Assembly (NCBI RefSeq): GCF_002735645.1 | Contig: NZ_PDZG01000027.1 | Coordinates: forward strand, 1 to 55,714 | Direction of reading: 5' to 3' | Length of the DNA: 55,714 bases | Source: Iodobacter sp. BJB302 | GTDB lineage: Bacteria; Pseudomonadota; Gammaproteobacteria; Burkholderiales; Chitinibacteraceae | Shown: positions 8,202-16,534 of the stretch, piece by piece | How positions within the stretch are numbered: the first letter of the stretch is position 1 | Layout of the letters: each line of letters begins with the position of its first letter | Notes under the pieces: model-generated | The model's input: only the letters and a program-made list of their open reading frames with translations | What the model was told of the DNA's origin: nothing | Database searches by the model: none | Position numbers and translations under genes: made by a program

Positions 8202-8951
8202 ATGAAAAGTATTACGACCATGACTGAATCCATCCGCTTATCCAAACGCATGACCGAACTGGGCATGTGCTCACGCCGCGAGGCCGACGAATTTATTGAA
8301 CAAGGCTGGGTAAAAGTCGATGGTGTAGTAGTCAATACGCTTGGCAGCCGTGTTTTGCCTGAGCAAAAAATCACTTTAGAGCGCCAGGCTACTGTGTTTC
8401 AGGCTGAGCGCGCCACCATTCTGATGCATAAGCCTGTGGGCTATGTATCCGGCCCTGCCGAGCCCGGCGAGCGCCCGGCATGGACGCTGATCAAGGCTGA
8501 AACCCGTTTTATTGGTGATAAATCCGGCATTGTTTTCCTGAAAAAACATATGCACAACCTGGCGCCTGCCGGGCGTCTGGACGTGGATTCATCGGGCCTG
8601 CTTGTATTAACGCAAGATGGCCGTATCGCTAAAAAGCTGATGTCTGATGCGGATGTAGAGCGCGAATACGTGGTGCAGGTTGAAGGCTTTTTGTCTGATG
8701 AAGGCATGAAGCAGTTAAATAACGGCTTAAGCCTTGATGATGAGCGTTTAAAACCAACAAAAGTCAGCTGGCAAAGTGAAGATGCATTGCGCTTTGTTTT
8801 GCGTGAAAACCGCCCGCGCCAGATTCGCCGGATGTGCGAGCTGGTTGGCTTAAAAGTAATCAATATCCGCCGCCTGCGTATTGGCCGCGTATCGCTGTCT
8901 GATTTACCGGTTGGTCAGTGGCGCTATTTGCGTATGGAAGAGCGGTTTTAA
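8202..8951 (+). CDS. rluF: 23S rRNA pseudouridine synthase, RsuA/RluF family
   Basis: 249-residue rRNA-modifying enzyme that isomerises a uridine in 23S rRNA. The N-terminal S4 RNA-binding domain (RLSKRMTELGMCSRREADEFI) is followed by the catalytic domain with AGRLDVDSSGLLVLT, where Asp127 is the nucleophile, and by RQIRRMCE near the C-terminus, all typical of the RsuA/RluB/E/F group. RluF (U2604) is the best guess because of the SKRMTELG and RQIRRMCELVG wording; RluB/RluE cannot be excluded. A second ATG at 8220 (MTESIRL) is a possible start and would leave room for the TACAAT box at 8182-8187 as a -10. Ends before a strong terminator. Confidence 0.85.
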   Translation: MKSITTMTESIRLSKRMTELGMCSRREADEFIEQGWVKVDGVVVNTLGSRVLPEQKITLERQATVFQAERATILMHKPVGYVSGPAEPGERPAWTLIKAETRFIGDKSGIVFLKKHMHNLAPAGRLDVDSSGLLVLTQDGRIAKKLMSDADVEREYVVQVEGFLSDEGMKQLNNGLSLDDERLKPTKVSWQSEDALRFVLRENRPRQIRRMCELVGLKVINIRRLRIGRVSLSDLPVGQWRYLRMEERF

Positions 8952-8990
8952 TAGGCGCTGTGCCTGAGCGATTGCTGCCCGTGATTTAAA

Positions 8991-9036
8991 AACACAAACC
9001 CTTGTCTCTCAGTTGAGCAAGGGTTTGTGTTTTTTC
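8991..9036 (+). terminator. Rho-independent terminator of the pseudouridine synthase gene
   Basis: Perfect 14-bp stem (8991-9004 with 9018-9031) and 13-nt loop, followed by a T-run, 40 nt after the stop codon. Confidence 0.88.
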
Positions 9037-9219
9037 AAGGCAGAATTTTTGATTATCTTATTGTCATGCTTATGCGCGAAAATCTTATAAGACTTTTTGC
9101 TGGCTAAGAACTTTTTTTGATGCAGGCAATCTGAAGACGGGCTGGGTGATTGAGCAAGATACTTGCCAAGCAGTCGCATCAGCATAGACAATTCAATTTC
9201 AATCTCATTTAAGAAGTGT

Positions 9220-9756
9220 ATGCAAGCCTCCGACCATAACAGCGCTCACTCTAATATTTTAGGCAAAATCATTTTTGGCAGCCGCTGGTTGCAGCTGCCT
9301 ATCTATCTTGGTTTGATTATCGTGCAGGGGGTTTACGCGTATAAATTTCTGTCTGCACTCTTTACGATGATGACGAATCTGACCACGCTGACAGAAACCC
9401 AAATTATGCTCTCGGTACTGGGCCTGATTGATGTGGTGATGATTGCCAATTTACTCTTGATGGTGACCGTGGGCGGCTATGAAACATTTGTATCCCGCTT
9501 GCGCATCAGCACGCATCCTGATCAGCCGGAATGGCTGGATCATGTAAACGCCACGGTGCTGAAAGTTAAATTATCGATGGCGATTATCAGCATTTCGTCG
9601 ATTCACCTGCTGCAGACGTTTATCAATGCCGACAAAATGAACCCAGTTACCATGCAATGGCAGGTGATTATTCATTTGTCTTTCCTTGTTTCTGCTGCTG
9701 CTTTGGCATACACGGATAAGCTCTTGCATTCGGTTGCTCCGCAACACCATAAGTAA
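9220..9756 (+). CDS. YqhA/UPF0114 family inner-membrane protein
   Basis: 178-residue integral membrane protein of the UPF0114 (YqhA, TIGR00645) family, whose function is not known. Hydrophobic segments are seen at about 18-42, 60-82, 112-133 and 142-160, and the family wording [33 protein letters not shown] and [13 protein letters not shown] is intact. The start at 9220 gives the family's usual length, with AAGAAG just upstream; an in-frame start at 9163 adds 19 residues that do not resemble the family. Stands alone between two terminators, convergent with recC. Confidence 0.88.
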   Translation: MQASDHNSAHSNILGKIIFGSRWLQLPIYLGLIIVQGVYAYKFLSALFTMMTNLTTLTETQIMLSVLGLIDVVMIANLLLMVTVGGYETFVSRLRISTHPDQPEWLDHVNATVLKVKLSMAIISISSIHLLQTFINADKMNPVTMQWQVIIHLSFLVSAAALAYTDKLLHSVAPQHHK

Positions 9757-9788
9757 TCGGATAAGCGAAGCTTTATCCCGCTGAATTG

Positions 9789-9826
9789 AAAAAGCCTCCT
9801 TGGTTTAAAAGGAGGCTTTTTTATTT
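9789..9826. terminator. Bidirectional terminator between yqhA-like gene and recC
   Basis: Perfect 13-bp stem AAAAAGCCTCCTT / AAGGAGGCTTTTT with flanking A and T runs, placed between the stops of two convergent genes. Confidence 0.88.
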
Positions 9827-9906
9827 AACAGATGTTTTCCCAATGAAATTTTCGTGTGCCGTGTGCTTCATGGTGGCTCTGTTACATCGCTGAATCAGGG
9901 GCCGGT

Positions 9907-12900
9907 TTAAGCCTCTTCTCTGTGCTGATACATCGTCAGCAGCAGTGCCTTGGCCATCTCTGCAAACCCCTCATCGGCGAGCAGGCTTTGCCCGCGCCAG
10001 GCCATTTCGTACCATGTTTCTGTTTCTTCGCCTGCAAAGCCGCGCAGGCTATTACCGTGCCATCCCTCGAAGGCGGCCTTTTCGGCGGCGCTTTCAGTGC
10101 CGTCTTCCTGGCTAAGTGCTTCGGCATATTTGGCGCTGCTGCGGGTGGCAAAGGGCAGGCGGCTGGAGAGGCCTTGCCAGTAGTAATGCAGCCATTTTGC
10201 AAGCTCTGCACCGGCGTTTTCCACCGGCCCAAAGCACCAGTGGCCTTTCTGGCTGACGATGCGGGTTTCTTGTTGCACGCCTTCAGGCGCGGCGTGGCAG
10301 AGGGCGAGGTGTTTCAGCCAGCAGGCGATCAGCTCGATGGGCGAGCTGTGGTCCGTCCAGACGGCTACCTGCCCGTTGGGGCGCAGCTGGTGCAGTGCGC
10401 CGCTGAGCTGCATATCATCCGCAAATTTAAACAGAAAAGAATGGGGTGCTAGCGTGGCATCGCTGAGTAATGGCTCGGCGGCGTTATAGAGCTTACGCAG
10501 CGTGGCGGATTGCTTGGCGGCGCTCATATCGCCAAAACCACCGTGCGGCAGCAGGCCGGCGGCGCGCCCGGTGGCGATGGAATCACTGCTCCAGCCCTGC
10601 TCGAGGGATTGCCAGATCACCTGGTTTAGCTCGCTTTTAGCAGAAAAAGACAGGCTGAATGGCTCGTTGCTTTCAAACTCCACCGCCTCGTCGGCCAGCC
10701 GGATGCCGATGCGGTTTCTGAGTAAATAGCGGGTGGGGTTGCGCCAAAAGGCCAGCAAATCATTGAAGGCGACGTTTTTAAATTCTGCATCGGGCAGGGG
10801 CAAGCTTTCTGCCAATACTGAGAGCGGCAGGCCCTGTGGCTGGCCGATGGCGGTGGCGGCGGCAAACCAGAGCGGGGAATAGGCGGGGAGTCGCTCTTCC
10901 TTAAAATAGCGAGGGCTAAAGGGCTGCAGCGGGTGTTCGGTAATCAGATGCTTGAGCAGGCGCTCACGCTCGATGCGCCGCCATTTCAGCGCCTCGTTAC
11001 CTAGGGCGGGCTGCGGCGGGGCATCGTCCAGTACAAAGCTGCGGCCCACGGCGTCGAGTAAATCCGATACCACCACCGATGGCGGAATCACGCCGTTATC
11101 CTGAATGCCCCGACCCACATAGCTTAGATACAGCACATCGCTGGCCGAAAGCAGGGTTTCAAGGAATAAATAGCGATCATCGGCGCGGCGGGAGCGATCG
11201 CCATATTGCGGATTGTGCGCCATCAAATCAAAACCAGGTGGGCGTGACTCGCGCGGGAAAGCGCCGTCATTAAAGCCCAAGAGGGCAATCACTCTAAAGG
11301 GCAGGCAACGCATCGGCACCATGGCGCAAAACGTCACCGCGCCGGTTAAAAATCCACCACTTGGAATCTTGCCGGACAGCGCGCCATTGAGCCAGCTGCG
11401 CGGCACGGATAAATCTACCGGCGCATCGTAGTTTGCAGCGCGGCTTTGCTCAGCAAATTCAATAATTTGCTCGCGCAGCTCAGCCAGAATCAGCGCCTCA
11501 TCGTCATCCGGCGCAAACAGCGCTTCTATCATCTCTATTAATTTTTTATGCCACACCTCGGGCGTGTGTTCCCCTGATAGCGATGCGGCTTGCTCAAACA
11601 GTGTCTCGGCAAAAGCCGCCAGGCCAGCCGCCAGCTGCGCCTGATTTCCCGCCACGCCAGAGCCGGGCAATGTGCCAGCAAACAGCGGTGCGGCAGCGCC
11701 CGCCACGCCAGCGGGCAGGGCGATGCTCAGCAGCAGTCTGTTCAGCCCAAAGCGCCAGGTGTGCTCAAAAGTGTTGGGCAAACCCAGCTCGGCCTTATGC
11801 CCGCCATCTCTGCCCCAGTGGATGCCCAGCTCGCTGATCCAGCGGTGGATGGTGGGTAGTTCGGAAGCCGGGATGTCAAAGCGGCGGGCAATGGCGGGAA
11901 TATCCAGCAGTGCCATCATCCAATCGCTGGCAAAGCGGCATTGTGGCAGGGGGAGTAGCTCCAGTAGGGCTTGCGCCAGTGGTGCGGCATCTTTCAGGCT
12001 GCGGTCAGCAATGGCAAAGGGCACATGCGGCGCGGCCAGCGCAGATGCGCTGCCCTTGTCTAAATGGCGACCGAACACGGCCTCAATATAGGGAATGTAA
12101 TGCTCGATATCGGGCATCAACACCACAATATCGGCCGGGGTGAGCGTGGCGTCGGCCTCGAATAGCGCCAGTAGCTGATCGTGCAGCACCTCAACTTCGC
12201 GCATGGCTGAATGGCAGATATGCACTTGCAGGGATTTATCGTCTGCCGCCACGCGCTGCGCGGTTTCCGGGCTGCGGGCGACCAGCTCAAGCACATCGCT
12301 TTTCAGCGTTTGCAACATGGTGTCGTGGTTGCCAGGAAAAGGCGTGAAGTATTCAACGATTTCTGGCTCGGCAATCAGCTGATTAAAAAACTCCCGCCCC
12401 TGCTTGCCCCACACCGCCAGCAGCGGATTACCGACTTCCAGATACAGGTCTTCAGGATCAAAGCCATCAGAAAGCCGGGCGATTTCCGCCGCATCCCGAA
12501 TCTCGCCCCAAGGCTCGCCGCAAGGGTTGAGCGCATGGATAAACACCTCGCAGCGCTTGGATAGCGCGCGCAAAATCTCCATATATACCGGCGGCAGGCT
12601 GGATATGCCAAACAGCGAAACACGGCTGGGTAAATCCAGCGGGCGCGGGTCGACCAGCCGCGCATGGGTGGCCGCCAGCAGCGCGCCACGATGGCCGCCA
12701 TCCACACGAATATCCAGCTCATCTTTAGATAAGTAGCGCCACAGCGCCGCCTGCCAGGCCTCATCATCCCCCAGCCCCAGGCTCTGATTTTTTTCCCAAG
12801 CCAGCAGCCAGTCGGGGCGATAAACCAAATACTGATCGAATACATCGGCAATGCGCGTAGCGAGTTCAAAACGCCGAAAATCCCCGCCCTCACGCAGATA

Positions 12901-13233
12901 ATTAAGCAGCACCGGCGCATTGGGCTGCGAATCCAGCCAGGCCAGCACCCGCCAGCCCATAATCTCGCGCGAAAACGGCGATTTCTTCGGCAGATTGCCA
13001 CCCAGCGTGCGCTGCATTAAATCCCAGAAAAAAGAAGCCAGCAGCGGATAGCCCATCTGCGCCGTCATACCTTGTTTTTCTGCCAAACGAAAATTCAACC
13101 ACCGCCCCATCCCCTTGGACTGCACCACAATCTTTTCCTGCTCGAAAGGGGATGCCAAAGGAGAAGTCTCTAACTGATGCGCCAGCGCCGCCAGAAGAAC
13201 ATCGATGCGATTGGATTGGAATAGATGCAGCAC
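9907..13233 (-). CDS. recC: Exodeoxyribonuclease V subunit gamma, RecC
   Basis: 1108-residue RecC, the Chi-recognising, DNA-splitting subunit of the RecBCD helicase-nuclease that repairs double-strand breaks and degrades foreign linear DNA. The N-terminus MLHLFQSNRIDVLLAAL, then QSKGMGRWLNFRLAE and VSLFGISSLPPVYMEIL, and the C-terminal PD-(D/E)XK-like fold region match the family. Length is close to the 1122 residues of E. coli RecC. Start codon is GTG (minus-strand 13233-13231), chosen for the family N-terminus; the ribosome site is weak. recB and recD are not next to it: the gene downstream is convergent and unrelated, and the one upstream is a divergent defence module. Dispersed rec subunits are known in Neisseria. 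High GC, in sharp contrast with the AT-rich neighbour at 13450. Confidence 0.95.
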   Translation of the reverse strand: MLHLFQSNRIDVLLAALAHQLETSPLASPFEQEKIVVQSKGMGRWLNFRLAEKQGMTAQMGYPLLASFFWDLMQRTLGGNLPKKSPFSREIMGWRVLAWLDSQPNAPVLLNYLREGGDFRRFELATRIADVFDQYLVYRPDWLLAWEKNQSLGLGDDEAWQAALWRYLSKDELDIRVDGGHRGALLAATHARLVDPRPLDLPSRVSLFGISSLPPVYMEILRALSKRCEVFIHALNPCGEPWGEIRDAAEIARLSDGFDPEDLYLEVGNPLLAVWGKQGREFFNQLIAEPEIVEYFTPFPGNHDTMLQTLKSDVLELVARSPETAQRVAADDKSLQVHICHSAMREVEVLHDQLLALFEADATLTPADIVVLMPDIEHYIPYIEAVFGRHLDKGSASALAAPHVPFAIADRSLKDAAPLAQALLELLPLPQCRFASDWMMALLDIPAIARRFDIPASELPTIHRWISELGIHWGRDGGHKAELGLPNTFEHTWRFGLNRLLLSIALPAGVAGAAAPLFAGTLPGSGVAGNQAQLAAGLAAFAETLFEQAASLSGEHTPEVWHKKLIEMIEALFAPDDDEALILAELREQIIEFAEQSRAANYDAPVDLSVPRSWLNGALSGKIPSGGFLTGAVTFCAMVPMRCLPFRVIALLGFNDGAFPRESRPPGFDLMAHNPQYGDRSRRADDRYLFLETLLSASDVLYLSYVGRGIQDNGVIPPSVVVSDLLDAVGRSFVLDDAPPQPALGNEALKWRRIERERLLKHLITEHPLQPFSPRYFKEERLPAYSPLWFAAATAIGQPQGLPLSVLAESLPLPDAEFKNVAFNDLLAFWRNPTRYLLRNRIGIRLADEAVEFESNEPFSLSFSAKSELNQVIWQSLEQGWSSDSIATGRAAGLLPHGGFGDMSAAKQSATLRKLYNAAEPLLSDATLAPHSFLFKFADDMQLSGALHQLRPNGQVAVWTDHSSPIELIACWLKHLALCHAAPEGVQQETRIVSQKGHWCFGPVENAGAELAKWLHYYWQGLSSRLPFATRSSAKYAEALSQEDGTESAAEKAAFEGWHGNSLRGFAGEETETWYEMAWRGQSLLADEGFAEMAKALLLTMYQHREEA

Positions 13234-13393
13234 GGGAAAGTCTTATTCAATGGGCTTAGGGGAGAGGGTAGCGGAAAGTGGGTGGGAATGCAGCAGGTGC
13301 TGGGGAAATTTGCGAATGAAATGATATAAAGTACAAGGCTTTAGATTAGAATACTGTAGGTTTCTGATTTTTTACCTCTTCGATTTATTTATT

Positions 13394-13423
13394 TTGGCGT
13401 AAATTGTTACACAAAATTATATT
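13394..13423 (+). promoter_or_regulatory. Candidate promoter of the Septu-like operon
   Basis: TTGGCG (13394-13399), 18-nt spacer, TATATT (13418-13423) in an AT-rich stretch. Transcription would begin near 13430 and fits the ATG at 13450 as first codon. Confidence 0.4.
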
Positions 13424-13449
13424 TAATTTGCATGGGATTTTTAGGGCTT

Positions 13450-14787
13450 ATGGAAATATTACAATTTAAATTAACTAATGTTGGACGATTTTCCAATATT
13501 GAGCTTCCATTGGCCCCTACAGATGAAAAAAAATCTAAGGTTACTGTCTTAGTTGGAAATAATGGTGCAGGTAAAACATTTTTATTAAAATCGCTCGCTA
13601 CCTCTTTGAGTTGGTTTGTTGCCCGTGTTCGCTCAGAAAAAGGTAATGGAAGTCCTATTCAAGAGGATGATATAAAAAATGGCCAAAATGCAGCAGCGAT
13701 TAAAATAAGCTTAAAACATAATGCATATTTGCATCGATGGATTATTGCAAAAACACGTACGGGCCGAAAGAATGAGCAAAGTAGCCAGTTAAATGATGCA
13801 ACAAAATTAGCTGAGCATTTTCGGTCTGAATTAAGTAAAGATGAACAAACTTCATTACCTTTGATTGTTTTTTATCCTGTTGAACGTGTTGTTTTAGATA
13901 TTCCATTGAAAATCCGTGATAAGCACTCTTTTCAGCAGTTGGATGGGTACGACAATGCTTTGAATCAAGGAGTTGATTTCCGACGTTTTTTTGAGTGGTT
14001 CAGGGAACGTGAAGACGCTGAAAACGAAACGGGCATTCCTATCGAGGCAGTTGAGAAATTATATAAATCATTTATTAATGATCCTAAGGCTTTGCTTGGT
14101 CTTCAGGAGATGCATGCCTTAATGCGTGATAGGCAGCTAAGCGCAGTAAGAGCTGCAATTAGTGCCTTTATGCCAGGATTTAGTAATTTACGAGTCCGAC
14201 GTAAACCTCGCTTGTATATGTCAGTTGATAAACATGGTGAATCGCTGAATGTCGGGCAGTTATCACAAGGGGAGAAATCACTCATGGCGCTGGTGGGAGA
14301 TATTGCCCGGCGCTTGGCAATGATGAATCCCTCATTAGAGAATCCTTTGCATGGCGACGGCATTATTCTTATTGATGAAGTGGATTTGCACTTACACCCT
14401 AAATGGCAGCGTACACTCATCGCGCGTTTAACCTCAACCTTCCCCAATTGCCAGTTTATTCTGACAACGCATTCACCATTGGTGATTAGTGATAGCAAAG
14501 ATGTGCTTTGTTATTTACTGGATGATGGTGAGATATCTGTTGTTGATGATTTATACGGTTTAGATGCCAATTCAGTTTTGCTACAGGTAATGGATACCGA
14601 TATCCGTAATGTTGATGTTGATATGCGCTTGCGTGCCTTACTGAATACCATTCAGGATGGTGAACTCGATAAGGCCAAAGATTTGCTTGCAGAGCTGAGC
14701 AAAGATTTACCGGAAAATAATATTGAATTAATTAAGGCTCGCTTATTGCTGCGTAAACAGGAGTTGCGGCATGCGCAAGATCGTTAA
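13450..14787 (+). CDS. ptuA: PtuA-like AAA/ABC-type ATPase (Septu defence module)
   Basis: 445-residue ATPase of the AAA15/21, RecF/SMC-like class. Walker A GNNGAGKT is near residue 36, the ABC signature LSQGEKSLMAL near 275, Walker B IILIDEVDLHLHPKWQ near 305, and the switch His in TTHSPLVIS. Together with the TIGR02646 HNH-type protein it overlaps by 17 nt, it matches the PtuA-PtuB pair of the Septu anti-phage system, in which the ATPase controls the nuclease. The ATG at 13450 is preferred over 13432 (AGGG 5 nt upstream; ATG 13432 would lie at the predicted transcript start). The coding sequence is visibly AT-richer than recC and the GspF-like gene on either side, suggesting transfer. Non-defence roles are possible for lone AAA ATPases, but the partner argues for Septu. 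Confidence 0.85.
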   Translation: MEILQFKLTNVGRFSNIELPLAPTDEKKSKVTVLVGNNGAGKTFLLKSLATSLSWFVARVRSEKGNGSPIQEDDIKNGQNAAAIKISLKHNAYLHRWIIAKTRTGRKNEQSSQLNDATKLAEHFRSELSKDEQTSLPLIVFYPVERVVLDIPLKIRDKHSFQQLDGYDNALNQGVDFRRFFEWFREREDAENETGIPIEAVEKLYKSFINDPKALLGLQEMHALMRDRQLSAVRAAISAFMPGFSNLRVRRKPRLYMSVDKHGESLNVGQLSQGEKSLMALVGDIARRLAMMNPSLENPLHGDGIILIDEVDLHLHPKWQRTLIARLTSTFPNCQFILTTHSPLVISDSKDVLCYLLDDGEISVVDDLYGLDANSVLLQVMDTDIRNVDVDMRLRALLNTIQDGELDKAKDLLAELSKDLPENNIELIKARLLLRKQELRHAQDR

Positions 14788-15406
14788 ATCTACTGCGCCT
14801 GCTGGTTTAACACGCTGGAAACGTGATCACCCTAAAGGGAAGTATGCTGGGACTGATCATAGTGTTAGGCAGGAAATTAGAGCGGCTTCTTTAAAAGAGC
14901 AATATTACTTATGTGCTTATTGTTGCCAAGGTATCACTGAAAAAAATTGTCATAATGAACATGTTGAGGCGCAGGATCTTGCACCGAAACTAACTTTAGA
15001 TTTTGATAATATTGTTGCGAGTTGTAATGCAAAACATCAGTGTGGTGGAGGGCATGGCTCTCAAGCCTTATTGCTTACCCCATTAATGGATGAGTGTGAA
15101 AAAGAGTTAAAATTTTATATTAGTGGAGAAGTTGAAGGTTTAACTGAAAGAGCCAAAGATGCAATTCGTATTTTAAATCTTGGTGATTCAACTTCAACAA
15201 ATCGGCAACTTATTGAAAAGCGCAAGCAACTCATTGATGGTTTTATTTGGGCTAATATAGGTGATCCGAATGATGGGTTTGAAGATGATGAGTTGATTTC
15301 GATGCTTATTGAAGATTGCCAAATACCCAAAGATGGCAAGCTAGAAGCCTTTGCCCCTGTTTTTAAAAATATCATGAGTGCATGGATAACTAAACCCTAT
15401 GCCTAA
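14771..15406 (+). CDS. ptuB: PtuB-like HNH endonuclease, TIGR02646 family (Septu)
   Basis: 211-residue predicted HNH nuclease. The N-terminal MRKIVKSTAPAGLTRWKR is typical of TIGR02646 proteins. A zinc/HNH core follows: CAYC (about 49-52), NEHVEAQ with the catalytic His, DFDNIVASCN, then a further Cys/His cluster (KHQCGGGH). In Septu this subunit is the DNA- or RNA-cutting effector held by the PtuA ATPase. Its start overlaps ptuA by 17 nt, so translation is probably coupled. Its last codons overlap the ATG of the following GspF-like gene by 8 nt. AT-rich like ptuA. No reverse transcriptase or msr/msd is present, so this is stand-alone Septu rather than retron-linked ptuAB. Confidence 0.85.
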   Translation: MRKIVKSTAPAGLTRWKRDHPKGKYAGTDHSVRQEIRAASLKEQYYLCAYCCQGITEKNCHNEHVEAQDLAPKLTLDFDNIVASCNAKHQCGGGHGSQALLLTPLMDECEKELKFYISGEVEGLTERAKDAIRILNLGDSTSTNRQLIEKRKQLIDGFIWANIGDPNDGFEDDELISMLIEDCQIPKDGKLEAFAPVFKNIMSAWITKPYA

Positions 15407-16394
15407 ACCCAAACTCCCCCGATTAACTGACGCTATCCGTGCCGATTTGTTTACCCATCTGGCAACGATGGAAAAAGCGGGCTTGCCGGTGGCGCAGGCT
15501 TTTTTATCCTTGCGGCTGGCAAAAGCGGTTCAGCCCAGGGTGGATGAGGCGCGTAAGTGGCTGGGGCGGGGCAAGGATGTGGCGGCGGCGGGGCGGATGG
15601 CTGGCTTGTTTAGCGATCTGGAAGCAGATTTGCTGCACGCGGCGATCAGCGCGGGCAGCCCTGCGCATACTTACTTTCGCCTAGCTGAGCGCTATACGCT
15701 GAAGGCTAAATTAAGCAAGCAGATGCGCTCCAAAATGATGCTGCCCATCGTGGTGTTTGTGCTGGCTTTGCTGGTGCAGCCGCTGCCCGATCTGGTGTTG
15801 GGCGCGCTTAGCCCTGCTGCTTATTTATGGCGCTGCCTGCGGCCGATGCTGTTTTTTATCAGCCTCTATGGTTTATTCAGAGGGGTTTCGGATTGGCTGG
15901 AAGTCGCGCAGCCGTCGCGTTTAAGGCTGCAACTTGAAACGCTGCTGATCAAAATACCACTGTTTGGGGCTATGCATGTGCGGCGCAATGCGCGGGATTT
16001 TTTTGAAAGCCTAGCGCTGATGCTGGAAGCGGGCCTGCCCATGTTTGATGCCCTGCCCAAGGCGAACCGGGCGATTCATAACCAGCTGATCCGCAGCGAA
16101 TACAGCCGCATTCTGTCCAAAATGCAGCGCGGGGATAGCCTTGCCAAAGCGCTGGAGCAGCAGTCTTTCTTAGGGGAGGAGCGGGTGATCGGCTTTGTGC
16201 AAACCGGGGAAGCCAGCGGCACTTTGCCAGAAATGCTGCTGCGGCATGTGAATATGGAAAGTGCTTCCATTGCTGATTTCCAAAGCAAAGTCGCCGAGTG
16301 GTTTCCAAGAATCATGTACGGCCTGCTGATGCTGTGGATGGCCTATGACATGGTGATTGGAAGTGGCGCGCCGCAGATGCCTGCTGATTTGTAG
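15399..16394 (+). CDS. Orphan type II secretion/type IV pilus F-like membrane protein (GspF/PilC)
   Basis: 331-residue inner-membrane protein with T2SSF character: an N-terminal helical domain (LFTHLATMEKAGLPVAQAFLSL) to about 110, TM about 115-140 and 145-165, a C-terminal T2SSF domain (FFESLALMLEAGLPMFDALPKA, then GEASGTLPEMLLRH) and a final TM about 300-320. These proteins are platform components of secretion or pilus assembly machines. No GspE, GspG or pilin gene is near, so it is an orphan. It starts inside the 3' end of ptuB (8-nt overlap) although its GC content and codon use match recC rather than ptuAB, so the Septu pair may have been inserted right at its start, possibly replacing its promoter. 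Confidence 0.82.
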   Translation: MPKPKLPRLTDAIRADLFTHLATMEKAGLPVAQAFLSLRLAKAVQPRVDEARKWLGRGKDVAAAGRMAGLFSDLEADLLHAAISAGSPAHTYFRLAERYTLKAKLSKQMRSKMMLPIVVFVLALLVQPLPDLVLGALSPAAYLWRCLRPMLFFISLYGLFRGVSDWLEVAQPSRLRLQLETLLIKIPLFGAMHVRRNARDFFESLALMLEAGLPMFDALPKANRAIHNQLIRSEYSRILSKMQRGDSLAKALEQQSFLGEERVIGFVQTGEASGTLPEMLLRHVNMESASIADFQSKVAEWFPRIMYGLLMLWMAYDMVIGSGAPQMPADL

Positions 16395-16439
16395 ATTGCA
16401 TATTGTTCAAAAAATGATGTAACACAACACAAACCCAAA

Positions 16440-16514
16440 TCTTGAATCACGGAGGACACAGAGTTTCACAGAGAAAAACTACATCTAAATCAACGTGCCG
16501 AAGGCACTAAAAAG
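16440..16514 (+). repeat. Dispersed intergenic repeat with GTGCCGAAGGCAC hairpin
   Basis: The 25 bases 16490-16514 match 38121-38145 at 24 positions; the core GTGCCGAAGGCAC is a 5-bp stem with a GAA loop, followed by TAAAAAG. Just before it a CACGGAGGACACAGAG / CACAGAG stretch resembles wording at 6653-6668. It lies in the gap between the GspF-like gene and the convergent MocR gene. Confidence 0.6.
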
Positions 16515-16534
16515 CAGATTACGGCTTAACTCAC

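Noticed and set aside
9009-9191. 60-residue minus-strand open frame between the pseudouridine synthase and YqhA-like genes
   Set aside because: Begins in the terminator hairpin of the neighbouring gene, Lys-rich low-complexity, no family.
12375-13001. 208-residue minus-strand open frame within recC
   Set aside because: Frame-shifted shadow of recC with Arg/Cys/Trp-rich nonsense composition.
13432-15406. Retron-linked ptuAB
   Set aside because: The 216 bp before ptuA cannot hold a reverse transcriptase and no msr/msd-like structure is seen; stand-alone Septu is the simpler reading.
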